Shown: positions 38,653-48,309, counted from the stretch's first letter. The stretch: DNA of 64,000 bases from Pseudomonas sp. B33.4 (GCF_034555375.1 NZ_CP140706.1:1-64000), one strand, 5' to 3'. Notes: generated by a model not told the origin, from the letters alone. Program-made: numbers and translations.

Positions 38653-39882
38653 TCAGCCGAAGAACCAGTAGCAGACGAAGATAGCCCCGACCACACCAGC
38701 AAATTCCGCCAGCAACGCACAGCCAACAGCGTGCCGCGCCCGCTGAATACCCACCGCGCCGAAATACACCGCCAGCACATAGAACGTTGTCTCGGTACTG
38801 CCCTGAATCGTCGCCGCGACCAGTGCCGGGAAGCTGTCGACGCCCGAGGACTTCATTGTTTCGATGAGCATCGCCCGCGCCGCGCTGCCGGAGAACGGTT
38901 TGACCATCGCCGTCGGCAACGCATCGACAAAGCGCGTGTCCCAGCCGGCCCACTCGACCAGATGACGAATACCGTCCAGCCCGAAATCCAGTGCGCCGGA
39001 CGCGCGCAATACGCCCACCGCACAAAGCATGGCCACCAGATACGGCAGCAGATTTTTCGCGACGTCGAAGCCTTCTTTGGCGCCTTCAACGAACGCCTCG
39101 TAAACCTTCACTTTCTTTAACGCGCCGATCAGCAAGAACAGCATGATCAACCCGAACAGCGTGAGATTGCCGAGGATCGACGACAATCCCGCCAAAGCAG
39201 TGGCCGAAAGCGTACCGAGCAGCGCCATGAAACCACCGAGGATCAACGCACCGGGAATCAAATAGGCCAACACCACCGGATCCCAGATCCGCAGCCGTTG
39301 CATGAACGCCACCGAGAGGAAGCCGACAATCGTCGAGCAACTGGTCGCCAGCAGAATTGGCAGGAATACCAGCGTCGGATCCGGCGCGCCTTGCTGGGCG
39401 CGGTACATGAAGATTGTCACCGGCAGCAGGGTCAGGGAGGAGGCGTTGAGCACCAGGAAGAGGATTTGCGCATTACTGGCGATGGTGGCGCTGGGATTGA
39501 GCTCTTGCAGCGCCTTCATGGCTTTCAGGCCGATCGGCGTCGCGGCATTGTCGAGACCGAGGCCGTTGGCGGCGAAGTTCAGGGTGATCAGGCCAAGGGC
39601 AGGGTGGCCGGCCGGGACTTCCGGCATCAGCCGCAGAAACAGCGGGCCGAGCACCTTAGCCAGCCATTCGACGATCCCGGCTTTCTCGGCAATGCGCAGG
39701 AAGCCCAGCCACAGGGTGAGGGTGCCGAACAGCAGCACCATGACTTCGACCGAGAGCTTGGCCATGGCGAAAATGCTTTCCACCATCGCCGCAAAGATCC
39801 CGGCGTTGCCGCCGATCAGCCACTGCGCCAGCGCCGACACGGCTGCCACGATGAAGAAGCCAAGCCACAGGCCATTAAGCAT
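38653..39882 (-). CDS. SpmA-SpmB fused nucleoside-recognition membrane protein
   Basis: Membrane protein of 409 residues with about ten hydrophobic helices. It corresponds to Bacillus SpmA and SpmB joined in one chain: the first half has LTLWLGFLRIAEKAGIVEWLAK and NFAANGLGLDNAATPIGLKAMKAL, the second the Gate-domain segments GAKEGFDVAKNLLPYLVAMLCAVGVLRASGAL and IQGSTETTFYVLAVYFGAV. Homologues are common in non-sporulating gammaproteobacteria. The transported substrate is unknown. Confidence 0.88.
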   Translation of the reverse strand: MLNGLWLGFFIVAAVSALAQWLIGGNAGIFAAMVESIFAMAKLSVEVMVLLFGTLTLWLGFLRIAEKAGIVEWLAKVLGPLFLRLMPEVPAGHPALGLITLNFAANGLGLDNAATPIGLKAMKALQELNPSATIASNAQILFLVLNASSLTLLPVTIFMYRAQQGAPDPTLVFLPILLATSCSTIVGFLSVAFMQRLRIWDPVVLAYLIPGALILGGFMALLGTLSATALAGLSSILGNLTLFGLIMLFLLIGALKKVKVYEAFVEGAKEGFDVAKNLLPYLVAMLCAVGVLRASGALDFGLDGIRHLVEWAGWDTRFVDALPTAMVKPFSGSAARAMLIETMKSSGVDSFPALVAATIQGSTETTFYVLAVYFGAVGIQRARHAVGCALLAEFAGVVGAIFVCYWFFG

Positions 39883-39936
39883 CAGTCAAATCCCCCGAAG
39901 AATGCGGCGAATGATAGCGGGGTCGCCAGAAACGAC

Positions 39937-39960
39937 AAACCCCGGATTTCTCCGGGGTTT
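39937..39960 (-). terminator. Hairpin between gltP and the SpmAB-like gene
   Basis: AAACCCCGG (39937-39945) pairs perfectly with CCGGGGTTT (39952-39960) around ATTTCT. On the minus strand it lies after gltP and its REP pair, so it is the likely gltP terminator, although the T-run is interrupted. Confidence 0.65.
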
Positions 39961-40004
39961 GCGTGTACCTGCTGCCACCCCATTTACCGGGTTGACCTCA
40001 ATCT

Positions 40005-40093
40005 CCTGTAGGAGCTGCCGAAGGCTGCGATCTTTTGATTTTGTTTTTAAAAAGCAAGATCAAAAGATCGCAGCCTTCGGCAGCTCCTACAGG
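40005..40093. repeat. REP-like inverted repeat pair (CCTGTAGGAGCTGCCGAAGG type)
   Basis: Perfect arms of 34 bases at 40005-40038 and 40060-40093 separated by only 21 AT-rich bases, seven bases downstream of the gltP stop. The long stem could itself block or end transcription. Confidence 0.85.
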
Positions 40094-40099
40094 GGTGTG

Positions 40100-41431
40100 T
40101 CAGTTCTTCGAGATTTCGCCTGCTGGCAGTTTTTCCTTGCTGCGCCAGTGCGGCAGGGAGTTCCAGTAGCGCTCGCCCTTGGCGTCGTCGTACATGCCTT
40201 CCCAACGTGCGATAACCAGTACCGCCAGGGCGTTACCAATCACGTTCAGAGCGGTACGCGCCATGTCCATGATGCGGTCGACACCGGCGATGAACGCCAG
40301 GCCTTCCAGCGGAATACCAACGCTGCCCAGGGTGGCCAGCAGCACCACGAAGGACACGCCCGGTACACCGGCGATGCCTTTGGAGGTGACCATCAGGGTC
40401 AGGACCAGCAGCAGTTGCTGGCTGATCGACAGGTCGATGCCGTACAGCTGAGCGATAAAGATCGCGGCGATCGACTGATACAGGGTCGAACCGTCGAGGT
40501 TGAACGAGTAACCGGTCGGTACCACGAAGCTGCAGATGGCTTTCGGTGCGCCGTAGGCTTCCATCTTCTCGATCACGCGTGGCAGCACGGTTTCCGAAGA
40601 AGCGGTGGAGTAGGCCAGCACCAGCTCATCCTTGAAGATGCGCATCAGCTTGATCACCGAGAAGCCGAACAGTTTGGCGATCAGGCCTAGCACCACGAAG
40701 GCGAAGAAGGCGATGGCGACGTAAACCAGGATCACCAGTTTGGCCAGCGGCAGCAGTGAGGCGAAGCCGAAGTTGGCGACGGTCACCGCGATCAGTGCGA
40801 ACACGCCGATCGGCGCATAGTTCATGATCATGTGGGTGACTTTGAACATGCTTTCCGAGACGCCCTGGAACATCTTCACCAGCGGCTCGCGCAGATCCGA
40901 CTGCAAGCTCGACAGACCGAGACCGAACAGCACGGAGAAGAAGATGATCGGCAGCATTTCGCCGCGGGCCATGGCCGCGAAGATGTTCGACGGGATCAGG
41001 TTGAGGATGGTCTCGATGAACGCGTGTTCATGCTGTACCTCGGCGGCGGTCGCCTGGTACTTGGAGATGTCCACCGTGCCGAGGGTGCTCATGTCGATGC
41101 CTGTGCCCGGATGGAACAGGTTGGCCAGCAGCAGGCCGACGACGATGGCGATGGTGGTGACGATTTCGAAATAGATGATCGTCTTCAGGCCGATACGCCC
41201 GAGCTTCTTGGCGTCGCCCACGCCGGCGATGCCGACGATCAGGGAAGAGATGACGATCGGAATCACGATCATCTTGATCAGACGGATAAAGATATCGCCT
41301 GCCGGTTGCAGGACGTTGCTGATCCACCAGGCCTTCTCGGCACTGAAGTGGTTGAGCAACGCACCAATTGCAATACCCAAAACCAGACCGATGAGGATCT
41401 GCCAGGCGAGGCTAATTTTTGCCTTCTTCAT
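40100..41431 (-). CDS. gltP: Glutamate/aspartate:H+ symporter GltP
   Basis: DAACS-family transporter of 443 residues from ATG 41431 (MKKAKISLAWQILIGLVLGI). Eight or more transmembrane helices are present. Family signatures are YSTASSETVLPRVIEKMEAYG (serine-rich hairpin loop), FVVPTGYSFNLDGSTLYQSIAAIFIAQ, and VDRIMDMARTALNVIGNALAVLVIA, with the substrate-binding Asp and Asn. The open frame to 41587 has no family support. Sodium-independent, H+-coupled uptake is inferred from GltP similarity. Confidence 0.93.
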   Translation of the reverse strand: MKKAKISLAWQILIGLVLGIAIGALLNHFSAEKAWWISNVLQPAGDIFIRLIKMIVIPIVISSLIVGIAGVGDAKKLGRIGLKTIIYFEIVTTIAIVVGLLLANLFHPGTGIDMSTLGTVDISKYQATAAEVQHEHAFIETILNLIPSNIFAAMARGEMLPIIFFSVLFGLGLSSLQSDLREPLVKMFQGVSESMFKVTHMIMNYAPIGVFALIAVTVANFGFASLLPLAKLVILVYVAIAFFAFVVLGLIAKLFGFSVIKLMRIFKDELVLAYSTASSETVLPRVIEKMEAYGAPKAICSFVVPTGYSFNLDGSTLYQSIAAIFIAQLYGIDLSISQQLLLVLTLMVTSKGIAGVPGVSFVVLLATLGSVGIPLEGLAFIAGVDRIMDMARTALNVIGNALAVLVIARWEGMYDDAKGERYWNSLPHWRSKEKLPAGEISKN

Positions 41432-41560
41432 TATCTTTACCCTTACTTGCGTTTGACTCAGGCACATGCAGGAACTGGAACGCTCTTTAGCGGAAAAGTC
41501 TGTGCATCTGCCTCCGTATAAGGTGCCCCGAAGCGTGTGATTACGGCTCTTCGGCAGGCG

Positions 41561-41596
41561 AAAAAAGGCGCAACTATTCCGATGCAAGGTTGCGCC
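41561..41596 (-). terminator. Minus-strand terminator upstream of gltP
   Basis: On the minus strand GGCGCAAC (from 41596) and GTTGCGCC (to 41567) form a perfect eight-base stem with a 14-base loop, followed by TTTTTT at 41566-41561. It ends a minus-strand transcript that starts between here and ivy, for which no coding gene is visible. Confidence 0.7.
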
Positions 41597-42132
41597 GTCT
41601 AATGCCGTAAACGCCTACCCTATGCCGAATCGGCATGAGCTTTTTTAAATGAAACTGGCGTCCCAACCGGTTCGATTGTGACATTTCGGCCGGCATAAGT
41701 GCCGTGAACCGGCCATCACAGCGTAGGTTGGTTGTTTTTTAAACAAGAAAAATCGACGAAAAATTTAGGAAAAAGCCTACGCAGGAAGACTAGAAGTCCT
41801 CTTGTTTATCAGGTTTGTTTCTCGATATACGGTCGCCAGGAAACACCGCGTAATGTTTTCGCGCGCAGTGTCGGCGATAAAAAGGACGAGCTGGACGCTC
41901 TGGATCAATGTTTTGCTCAATCAAAGCTCAGCGCAAGTCCGTCGAACCGCTGTGGGTCGGCGAACCTGCGGCGCAGCTTTTACCCTGACCCGGCCCTTGC
42001 GCAGGCACTCCCTGTACCCGTAGGTCACTCCGACCCTGCAACAGTCAGAACGTCCCGGCCCCTTGGTCATGCGTCGGCCTTCCTCAGGTCGGCGCAATGG
42101 AAAGCAGCAGGGCTGCTGCCTTCATGTTCAGA
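41597..42132. other. Intergenic region without recognised gene
   Basis: A 536-bp gap between the minus-strand terminator and ivy. It holds a 15-base palindrome ATGCCGA-A-TCGGCAT (41622-41636) followed by TTTTTT at 41641-41646, which could be an operator or a short plus-strand terminator. The open frames here have no signal, motif or plausible ribosome-binding site. A small RNA on the minus strand is possible. Confidence 0.4.
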
Positions 42133-42597
42133 TCAGTACCACTTTGGATCTTTCTTCAGGGTTTCCATCAGCAGATCCTGCATGCCCTGATCGGGTTTGC
42201 CGAGGAAGCGGTAGGTGGCATGTCGCGTAGGCGACTTGTCGGCCGGCAGTCCTTCAGGCACATCGACGAGCATGGCGTAAGCGTCTTTCTTGTCGAAACT
42301 GAATGCGACGATCAAGCGGTGATTCAGGCACTTGTCCGCGGATTCGCAGAGCGGGCCGACCAGATACTTGTCGCCATCTTCAGTTACGGCATTCATCTGT
42401 TGGTCTGGCGTGCCGGAGAGATTCATCACCCATTCCGGCAGGCGTTCTTCCTTCTTCACCACACCTTCCCAGGTCTGCCGATACTGCGGGTCGGAACTCA
42501 ACAGTTCGTTGACCCGCATCTGGCCGTCATTGGCCGCCATCGCCATGGCACTACCGCCCAGAAGCAGGGCGGCTGCCAGTGTCTTTAAAGCACTCAT
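42133..42597 (-). CDS. Ivy-type inhibitor of C-type lysozyme
   Basis: Periplasmic lysozyme inhibitor of 154 residues. The signal peptide is MSALKTLAAALLLGGSAMAMA. The Ivy core is visible in LPEWVMNLSGTPDQQM and in KYLVGPLCESADKCLNHRLIVAF, where two cysteines bracket the loop that inserts into the lysozyme active site (CKPHDC in E. coli Ivy; here C-ESADK-C). It protects peptidoglycan from host or competitor lysozyme. It follows the DUF1328 gene by two bases, so the two are cotranscribed. Confidence 0.88.
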   Translation of the reverse strand: MSALKTLAAALLLGGSAMAMAANDGQMRVNELLSSDPQYRQTWEGVVKKEERLPEWVMNLSGTPDQQMNAVTEDGDKYLVGPLCESADKCLNHRLIVAFSFDKKDAYAMLVDVPEGLPADKSPTRHATYRFLGKPDQGMQDLLMETLKKDPKWY

Positions 42598-42599
42598 CG

Positions 42600-42836
<237 letters not shown>

Positions 42837-43121
42837 TTAAAAAACCCAGCGTTCTTCACGTGGCAGTTGATCCAGTGGCTGCGGCTGATCAACATCCATC
42901 ATGCGCATCGAGGCACTCTCGGCCTGGCTGCTGCTGACGGCGCTGAAGTGCGTTTGCGTGTTGTGCTGGATCGAAATCAACGGCTCAGCCTGCTGGCTGT
43001 TTTCCCAGCGCAGGTATTGCTGGCAGGCGATCAGGGTGATCAACAGCGCCAATACGCCAAACAGACCTTGCTGGATGTGCAGTGGCGAGATACGCACTTG
43101 GGCGGCACGTTGGCGAGTCAT
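42837..43121 (-). CDS. Small single-pass membrane protein of unknown function
   Basis: Protein of 94 residues. One hydrophobic helix (about residues 15-35, HIQQGLFGVLALLITLIAC) follows a basic N-terminus, so the polar C-terminal 58 residues should face the periplasm. The C-terminus is rich in Gln and Ser and has no recognised domain. It starts at 43121 on the minus strand. I do not recognise a family. Confidence 0.6.
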   Translation of the reverse strand: MTRQRAAQVRISPLHIQQGLFGVLALLITLIACQQYLRWENSQQAEPLISIQHNTQTHFSAVSSSQAESASMRMMDVDQPQPLDQLPREERWVF

Positions 43122-43548
43122 CCTGGGTTCCTCACTCTTATTCGGTTAGGGCAGTTCATTTCTGCCCGGGCTGAGTAAGGTATTGCAGCCTGCATGCCAG
43201 TTTTTTAATTGAAAAATATCTAATAAAATCAATATGTTAGATGGACCGTAAAAAACGCCTGCGACGCATCCTGCACGATGGGACATCTGCGATCGTGCGC
43301 AATGCACGATTTTTTCGTAGGAGATTTCATTCTTATGGAATTGAGAGCGGGGCGCAGATGTCAGAAATGTATGCAGGGAATGCCCTGCAAATCGGAATTT
43401 GTTTAGAAAACCAACAAAATCAACCTATTGGCCGTAAAGGCAGTAGAGAGCTACCCTCCTATGGCTGGCATCGTTCAGAATCAACCATGCAACTTGCCCG
43501 ATTTTTCCGGGACTAACCCAAGACCAATCACTATGGAGCGTAGGAAAA
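43122..43548 (+). promoter_or_regulatory. Long algB upstream region with alternative hairpins
   Basis: This 427-bp gap begins AT-rich (43200-43240) and carries three copies of one heptamer: GCACGAT at 43273-43279, its complement ATCGTGC at 43292-43298 and GCACGAT again at 43304-43310, with TTTTTT following. The middle copy can pair with either neighbour, and the second pairing makes a terminator-like hairpin. An open frame at 43241-43516 is not supported as a gene. algB is probably transcribed from within this region. Confidence 0.5.
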
Positions 43549-44895
43549 ATGGAATCTGCCACTGAGCATCAAGGCCGCATTCTGCTGGTGGACGACGAAT
43601 CCGCCATCCTGCGTACGTTCCGTTATTGCCTCGAAGACGAGGGCTATACGGTGGCCACCGCCAACAGCGCGGCCCAGGCCGAAGCATTGTTGCAACGCCA
43701 GGTCTTTGACCTGTGCTTCCTTGATTTGCGTCTGGGTGAAGACAACGGCCTCGACGTATTGGCGCAAATGCGCATTCAGGCGCCATGGATGCGCGTAGTG
43801 ATTGTCACCGCACATTCGGCCGTCGACACTGCCGTGGATGCGATCCAGGCCGGCGCTGCCGATTATCTGGTCAAGCCATGCAGCCCTGATCAACTGCGTC
43901 TGGCCACTGCCAAACAACTGGAAGTGCGCCAACTGTCGGCGCGCCTCGAAGCGCTGGAAGGCGAGATCCGCAAGCCGAAGGACGGTCTCGACTCCCACAG
44001 CCCGGCGATGAAAGTCGTACTGGAGACTGCCCGTCAGGTTGCTGGCACCGACGCCAACATTCTTATCCTTGGCGAGTCCGGCACCGGTAAAGGTGAACTG
44101 GCCCGAGCGATTCACGGTTGGAGCAAGCGCGAGAAGAAATCCTGCGTAACCATCAACTGCCCGTCGTTGACCGCCGAACTGATGGAAAGCGAGTTGTTCG
44201 GGCACAGTCGCGGTGCGTTTACCGGCGCCAGTGAAAGCACGCTGGGCCGCGTCAATCAGGCCGACGGTGGCACGCTGTTTCTCGATGAGATCGGCGATTT
44301 TCCCCTGACATTGCAACCAAAATTGCTGCGGTTCATTCAAGACAAGGAATATGAGCGGGTAGGGGATCCAGTCACCCGTCGCGCCGACGTACGCATTCTG
44401 GCGGCAACCAACCTCAACCTCGAAGACATGGTCCGTGACGGGCGTTTCCGTGAAGACCTGCTCTATCGCCTGAATGTCATCACTCTGCACCTGCCGCCAC
44501 TGCGCGAGCGCGCCGAGGACATTCTGACTCTGGCCGACCGCTTTCTCGCCCGTTTCGTCAAAGAGTACGCACGTCCCGCGCGAGGCTTCAGCGATGAGGC
44601 GCGCGAGGCGCTGCTCGGTTACCGCTGGCCGGGCAATATTCGTGAGCTGCGCAACGTGGTCGAGCGGGCGAGCATCATCTGCCCGCAGGAGCGCGTGGAA
44701 ATCAGTCACCTCGGCATGGCCGAGCAACCGGCCAACAATGCGCCAAGAGTCGGTGCGGCATTGAGCCTCGATGAATTGGAGAAAGCCCATATCGGCGCGG
44801 TGCTCGCCACCGCCGGTACGCTGGATCAAGCGGCGAAAACCCTGGGCATCGACGCCTCGACCCTGTATCGCAAGCGCAAGCAGTACAACCTGTGA
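43549..44895 (+). CDS. algB: NtrC-family response regulator AlgB
   Basis: Sigma-54-type activator of 448 residues (AlgB of P. aeruginosa is 449). The receiver domain has the phospho-acceptor D59 (CFLDLRL) and K109 (DYLVKPC). The AAA+ domain has Walker A GESGTGKG (about 175-182), GAFTGA at 222-227 and a Walker B FLDEIGDF. The Fis-type helix-turn-helix is DQAAKTLGIDASTLYRKRKQ. It controls alginate and other exoproduct genes. It is followed ten bases later by kinB. Confidence 0.97.
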   Translation: MESATEHQGRILLVDDESAILRTFRYCLEDEGYTVATANSAAQAEALLQRQVFDLCFLDLRLGEDNGLDVLAQMRIQAPWMRVVIVTAHSAVDTAVDAIQAGAADYLVKPCSPDQLRLATAKQLEVRQLSARLEALEGEIRKPKDGLDSHSPAMKVVLETARQVAGTDANILILGESGTGKGELARAIHGWSKREKKSCVTINCPSLTAELMESELFGHSRGAFTGASESTLGRVNQADGGTLFLDEIGDFPLTLQPKLLRFIQDKEYERVGDPVTRRADVRILAATNLNLEDMVRDGRFREDLLYRLNVITLHLPPLRERAEDILTLADRFLARFVKEYARPARGFSDEAREALLGYRWPGNIRELRNVVERASIICPQERVEISHLGMAEQPANNAPRVGAALSLDELEKAHIGAVLATAGTLDQAAKTLGIDASTLYRKRKQYNL

Positions 44896-44905
44896 GCGCC
44901 GAACG

Positions 44906-46696
44906 ATGAAACTGGCGATGAAGTTGCGCACGCGGTTGTTCCTGAGCATTTCCGCCTTGATCACCGTGGCCTTGCTCGGGCTGTTGCTCGGGCTGGTCAG
45001 CGTGATGCAAATGGCCGGGTCGCAGGAAATGACGCTGCGTAACAACTTCGTCACTCTGGATCTGGGCCTCAAACTGCGGCAAACCCTGGGCGATCAACTG
45101 GTCCTCATGCTCGCCGAAGAACCCGATCCGGTCGCGTTCGAGGCGTCCAAGCAGCAATACCTCAAGTTGCTTGATGAAGGCATTGCCCAGGAGCAGGTGG
45201 GTGATGGCCGCCATTACGGTTTCAGTCAGGCCAAGGCGGATTACCTGAGTTTTCTTCAGGCCTTCGATGTGTCCCGTGATCCGGCGGCTGCGTTGAGCAG
45301 CAACGCCAATCTCAGAGAGCGCTTCAATACGTTGCGCAATGGTTTGATCACCGAACACAAGCATGCGCTGGACAACATCAATGCGGTCCAGCATCAAGCG
45401 CGCGACCGGGCATTGTTGATCGCCGGTCTGCTGGGATTTGTCGGACTGGCAGTGCTGATCATCGGTTTCATCACCGCCCACGGGATTGCCCGGCGTTTCG
45501 GCGCGCCGATCGAGGCGCTGGCGCAAGCGGCGGACAATATCGGTCAAGGTAACTTTGAAGTGACCCTGCCGATTTCCTCGGCGATGGAAATGAATCAACT
45601 GACCAAGCGTTTCGGCCTGATGGCCGAAGCGCTGCGTGAGCATCAAGCGACCAACGTCGACGAATTGCTCGCCGGCCAGCAACGCTTGCAGGCGGTGCTC
45701 GACAGCATCGATGACGGCTTGCTGATGATCGACCGTCAGGGGCATCTGGAACACCTCAATCCGGTCGCGCAACGGCAACTGGGTTGGGAAGATGACCGTC
45801 TCGGCCAAGGGCTGGGTACGGCGCTTGAGCGGCCAGAGTTAGATGCGCAACTGCAACTGGTTCTGCGCGGCGGTACTCTCGAGCGGGCGCCGGAAGACCT
45901 GGCCATCGAGGTCGACGGCGAATCGCGCCTGCTGACCTACAGTCTGACGCCGGTCAGCCACACGCAAGGTCATATCCTCGGCGCGGTGATGGTCTTGCAC
46001 GATGTCACCGAGCAGCGCGCCTTCGAGCGGGTGCGCAGTGAATTCGTCCTGCGCGCCTCCCATGAACTGCGCACACCGGTCACCGGCATGCACATGGCGT
46101 TCGGTCTGTTCCGTGAACGGGCGAAGTTTCCAGCGGAGTCCCGCGAGGCTGATCTGCTCGACACCGTGAACGAGGAAATGCAACGCCTGATGCAGTTGAT
46201 CAATGACTTGCTCAACTTCTCGCGTTATCAGAATGGCTTGCAGAAACTCACGTTGGCGCCGTGCTCCATCGAAGATTTGCTGGAGCAGGCGCAACTGCGC
46301 TTTGCCGACTCGGCGGCAGCCAAGGGCATCGCCCTGAATGTCGAAGTGCAGGCGCCGCTGCCGCGTTTGCAGGCCGATCAGACGCAGCTCGATCGGGTAC
46401 TCGATAACCTGATCGACAACGCCCTGCGCCATACCGCCCGCGACGGTCAGATCCGCCTGCAGGCACGCCGGCATGGCGAGCGGGTGATCATCAGCGTCGA
46501 AGACAACGGCGAAGGCATTGCCTATGGCCAGCAAGGGCGGATCTTCGAGCCGTTCGTGCAGGTCGGGCGCAAGAAGGGCGGCGCCGGACTCGGCCTGGCG
46601 CTGTGCAAGGAAATCGTCCAGCTGCATGGCGGACGCATGGGCGTTTACTCGCGGCCGGGGCAGGGTACGCAGTTCTATATGGCGCTCGCTGTTTAG
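44906..46696 (+). CDS. kinB: Sensor histidine kinase KinB
   Basis: Cognate kinase/phosphatase of AlgB, 596 residues (595 in P. aeruginosa) from ATG 44906. Two transmembrane helices (about 10-32 and 168-190) enclose a periplasmic sensor, followed by HAMP (about 190-245), PAS (about 258-370), HisKA with H386 (VLRASHELRTPVTGM) and HATPase with DNLIDNALRHTA, VEDNGEGI and KGGAGLGLALCKEIVQ. The open frame upstream overlaps algB and is not conserved. Its stop overlaps that of the convergent EAL gene by three bases. Confidence 0.96.
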   Translation: MKLAMKLRTRLFLSISALITVALLGLLLGLVSVMQMAGSQEMTLRNNFVTLDLGLKLRQTLGDQLVLMLAEEPDPVAFEASKQQYLKLLDEGIAQEQVGDGRHYGFSQAKADYLSFLQAFDVSRDPAAALSSNANLRERFNTLRNGLITEHKHALDNINAVQHQARDRALLIAGLLGFVGLAVLIIGFITAHGIARRFGAPIEALAQAADNIGQGNFEVTLPISSAMEMNQLTKRFGLMAEALREHQATNVDELLAGQQRLQAVLDSIDDGLLMIDRQGHLEHLNPVAQRQLGWEDDRLGQGLGTALERPELDAQLQLVLRGGTLERAPEDLAIEVDGESRLLTYSLTPVSHTQGHILGAVMVLHDVTEQRAFERVRSEFVLRASHELRTPVTGMHMAFGLFRERAKFPAESREADLLDTVNEEMQRLMQLINDLLNFSRYQNGLQKLTLAPCSIEDLLEQAQLRFADSAAAKGIALNVEVQAPLPRLQADQTQLDRVLDNLIDNALRHTARDGQIRLQARRHGERVIISVEDNGEGIAYGQQGRIFEPFVQVGRKKGGAGLGLALCKEIVQLHGGRMGVYSRPGQGTQFYMALAV

Positions 46697-48309
46697 GCTT
46701 CGTCGTCCATCCGCCGCCCGGCAAGACGTCGCCCGCGAGTGATCAGCTCAATGAACTGAACTGCGCTCAGGGCATGGGCGAACAGCCAGCCTTGACCGAA
46801 CTTGACGCCTTCGCTGCTGAGCAGTTGGGCCTGTGATTCCAGCTCGATGCCTTCGGCAATCACCTTAAGATCCAGTGCCTGAGCCATGTGAATGATGTGC
46901 GGGGCGACGCCGCTGCTGGCGGCATCGTGGCCGAGTGCGTCGATAAAGGCTTTATCGATTTTCAGGCAGTCGACCGGCAGGGTTTGCAGGTAGGCGAGGC
47001 TGCAATAGCCGGTGCCAAAATCGTCGATCAACACTTGATGGCCAACATCGCGCAGCGCTTGCAGGTTTTCCCGCGCCACTACCACATCAATCAAGCCACG
47101 CTCGGTGACTTCGAAGGCAATCTGCCGTGCGGCCACCCGGTGCAGTGTAAGCAGTCGCGCCATGACCTGGCCGATGCGCGGCACCATCACGTCGCAGGCG
47201 GCGAGGTTGACCGAGATATACAGTTGCGGATTGGCCCGCAGCACCGGACCCAGTTGCTCCAGCAAACGCTGGAGGACAAAGTCTGTCATCTGGCGGATCT
47301 GCCCGGTATTTTCCGCCATGGGGATGAACAGATCGGGGCTGGTCAGCGTGCCATCCGGGCGGCGCCAGCGCAGCAATGCTTCGGCGCCGACGCAATTGCG
47401 ACTGTCGAGATCGAAGATCGGCTGATAGAGCACCTGCAACTCGCCTCGACGAATCGCGCCGTGAAGTTCCGCGTCCAGCGACTGGCGCTGGCGCACCAGC
47501 AGGAAAACGAAAAACCCCAGAAATGCGCCGAGCAGCACACACGCCGGGATCATCCACCACCAGATAGCGGGAATATGTATTCCGGTCCTGGGTGTGATCA
47601 GCACCAGCTGATATTCCGGGTTGTTGGTGGGCATGCGGTAGATCAGCCGGGTTTGCGTGACTTGCAAGGCATCGCGGCTTTTCGGTGGCCAGTGTTCCGT
47701 GGGCGGCCAGGCTTGCGCCATGCCGAGCACCGGGATGGCCCGGGTGCCGTGATCGAGTACCACCAACAGGCTGCTGCCGGGAGACAGATCGACCATGTCG
47801 GTCAGGTGCCCGCGCGAGGTGGCCACGCGGAAGTTGCCGCGACCCAGCATCAGGGCTGCGCGGTTTTCATCCGGTTCAGTGGTGGTGTTCAGCCAATAGC
47901 TGTAAGTCGGGCCTTTGATGTCCGGCGCGCGGACCACCGACAGGCCTTCCTGACGCGGACGGTTGGAGCAGATGCGCGAGGCGTCCATATAAGCCGCTTC
48001 ATAGACGAAGCGATAATTGAAGGTGACTTGCTGCAGGGTGGCGATCATTTCATCGTCACAACTGCGTAGTGGCTGGGCTTCGAGGTCGTCGAGACTTTCG
48101 CGCAACTGGCCGAACAATTGCTCGAGGCGGGCGAGGAAACGCTCGCCTTGCGCGTTCATTTCCTGGCTTTCGCTTTGCTCGACCTGACGCATCGCCACGA
48201 ACATACCGCCGGCGATCAGCAGGCAGGCACTGAGGACAGCCGCGATCATCGCCAAAAACCAAGGGCGATAAAACCAGCTACGCAGCGTCTCTCGGGTAGC
48301 AACCATCAT
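46693..48309 (-). CDS. Membrane EAL phosphodiesterase with CSS-type sensor
   Basis: Cyclic di-GMP phosphodiesterase of 538 residues. Two transmembrane helices (about 17-40 and 247-270) flank a periplasmic domain with cysteines in LRSCDDEM and SRICSNRP, the CSS-motif sensor controlled by thiol redox state. The cytoplasmic EAL domain has GAEALLRW, ISVNLAA, FEVTERGLID, LIDDFGTGYCSLAYL and LKIDKAFID, so catalysis is expected. DsbA, also encoded nearby, normally oxidises such cysteines. It is next to kinB and near the GGDEF gene. Confidence 0.93.
   Translation of the reverse strand: MMVATRETLRSWFYRPWFLAMIAAVLSACLLIAGGMFVAMRQVEQSESQEMNAQGERFLARLEQLFGQLRESLDDLEAQPLRSCDDEMIATLQQVTFNYRFVYEAAYMDASRICSNRPRQEGLSVVRAPDIKGPTYSYWLNTTTEPDENRAALMLGRGNFRVATSRGHLTDMVDLSPGSSLLVVLDHGTRAIPVLGMAQAWPPTEHWPPKSRDALQVTQTRLIYRMPTNNPEYQLVLITPRTGIHIPAIWWWMIPACVLLGAFLGFFVFLLVRQRQSLDAELHGAIRRGELQVLYQPIFDLDSRNCVGAEALLRWRRPDGTLTSPDLFIPMAENTGQIRQMTDFVLQRLLEQLGPVLRANPQLYISVNLAACDVMVPRIGQVMARLLTLHRVAARQIAFEVTERGLIDVVVARENLQALRDVGHQVLIDDFGTGYCSLAYLQTLPVDCLKIDKAFIDALGHDAASSGVAPHIIHMAQALDLKVIAEGIELESQAQLLSSEGVKFGQGWLFAHALSAVQFIELITRGRRLAGRRMDDEA

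Noticed and set aside
41622..41636. ATGCCGAATCGGCAT with a T-run as a plus-strand terminator
   Set aside because: The stem allows only five or six pairs with a tiny loop, and no plus-strand gene precedes it. Recorded only as a palindrome.
41732..42190. A 152-codon plus-strand frame in the gltP-ivy gap
   Set aside because: Cys/Arg/Ser-rich without family pattern, overlapping the ivy 3' end, and no ribosome-binding site.
43241..43516. A 91-codon plus-strand frame upstream of algB
   Set aside because: Composition is untypical, no motif, and it contains the alternative-hairpin element. More likely leader sequence, though a leader peptide cannot be fully excluded.
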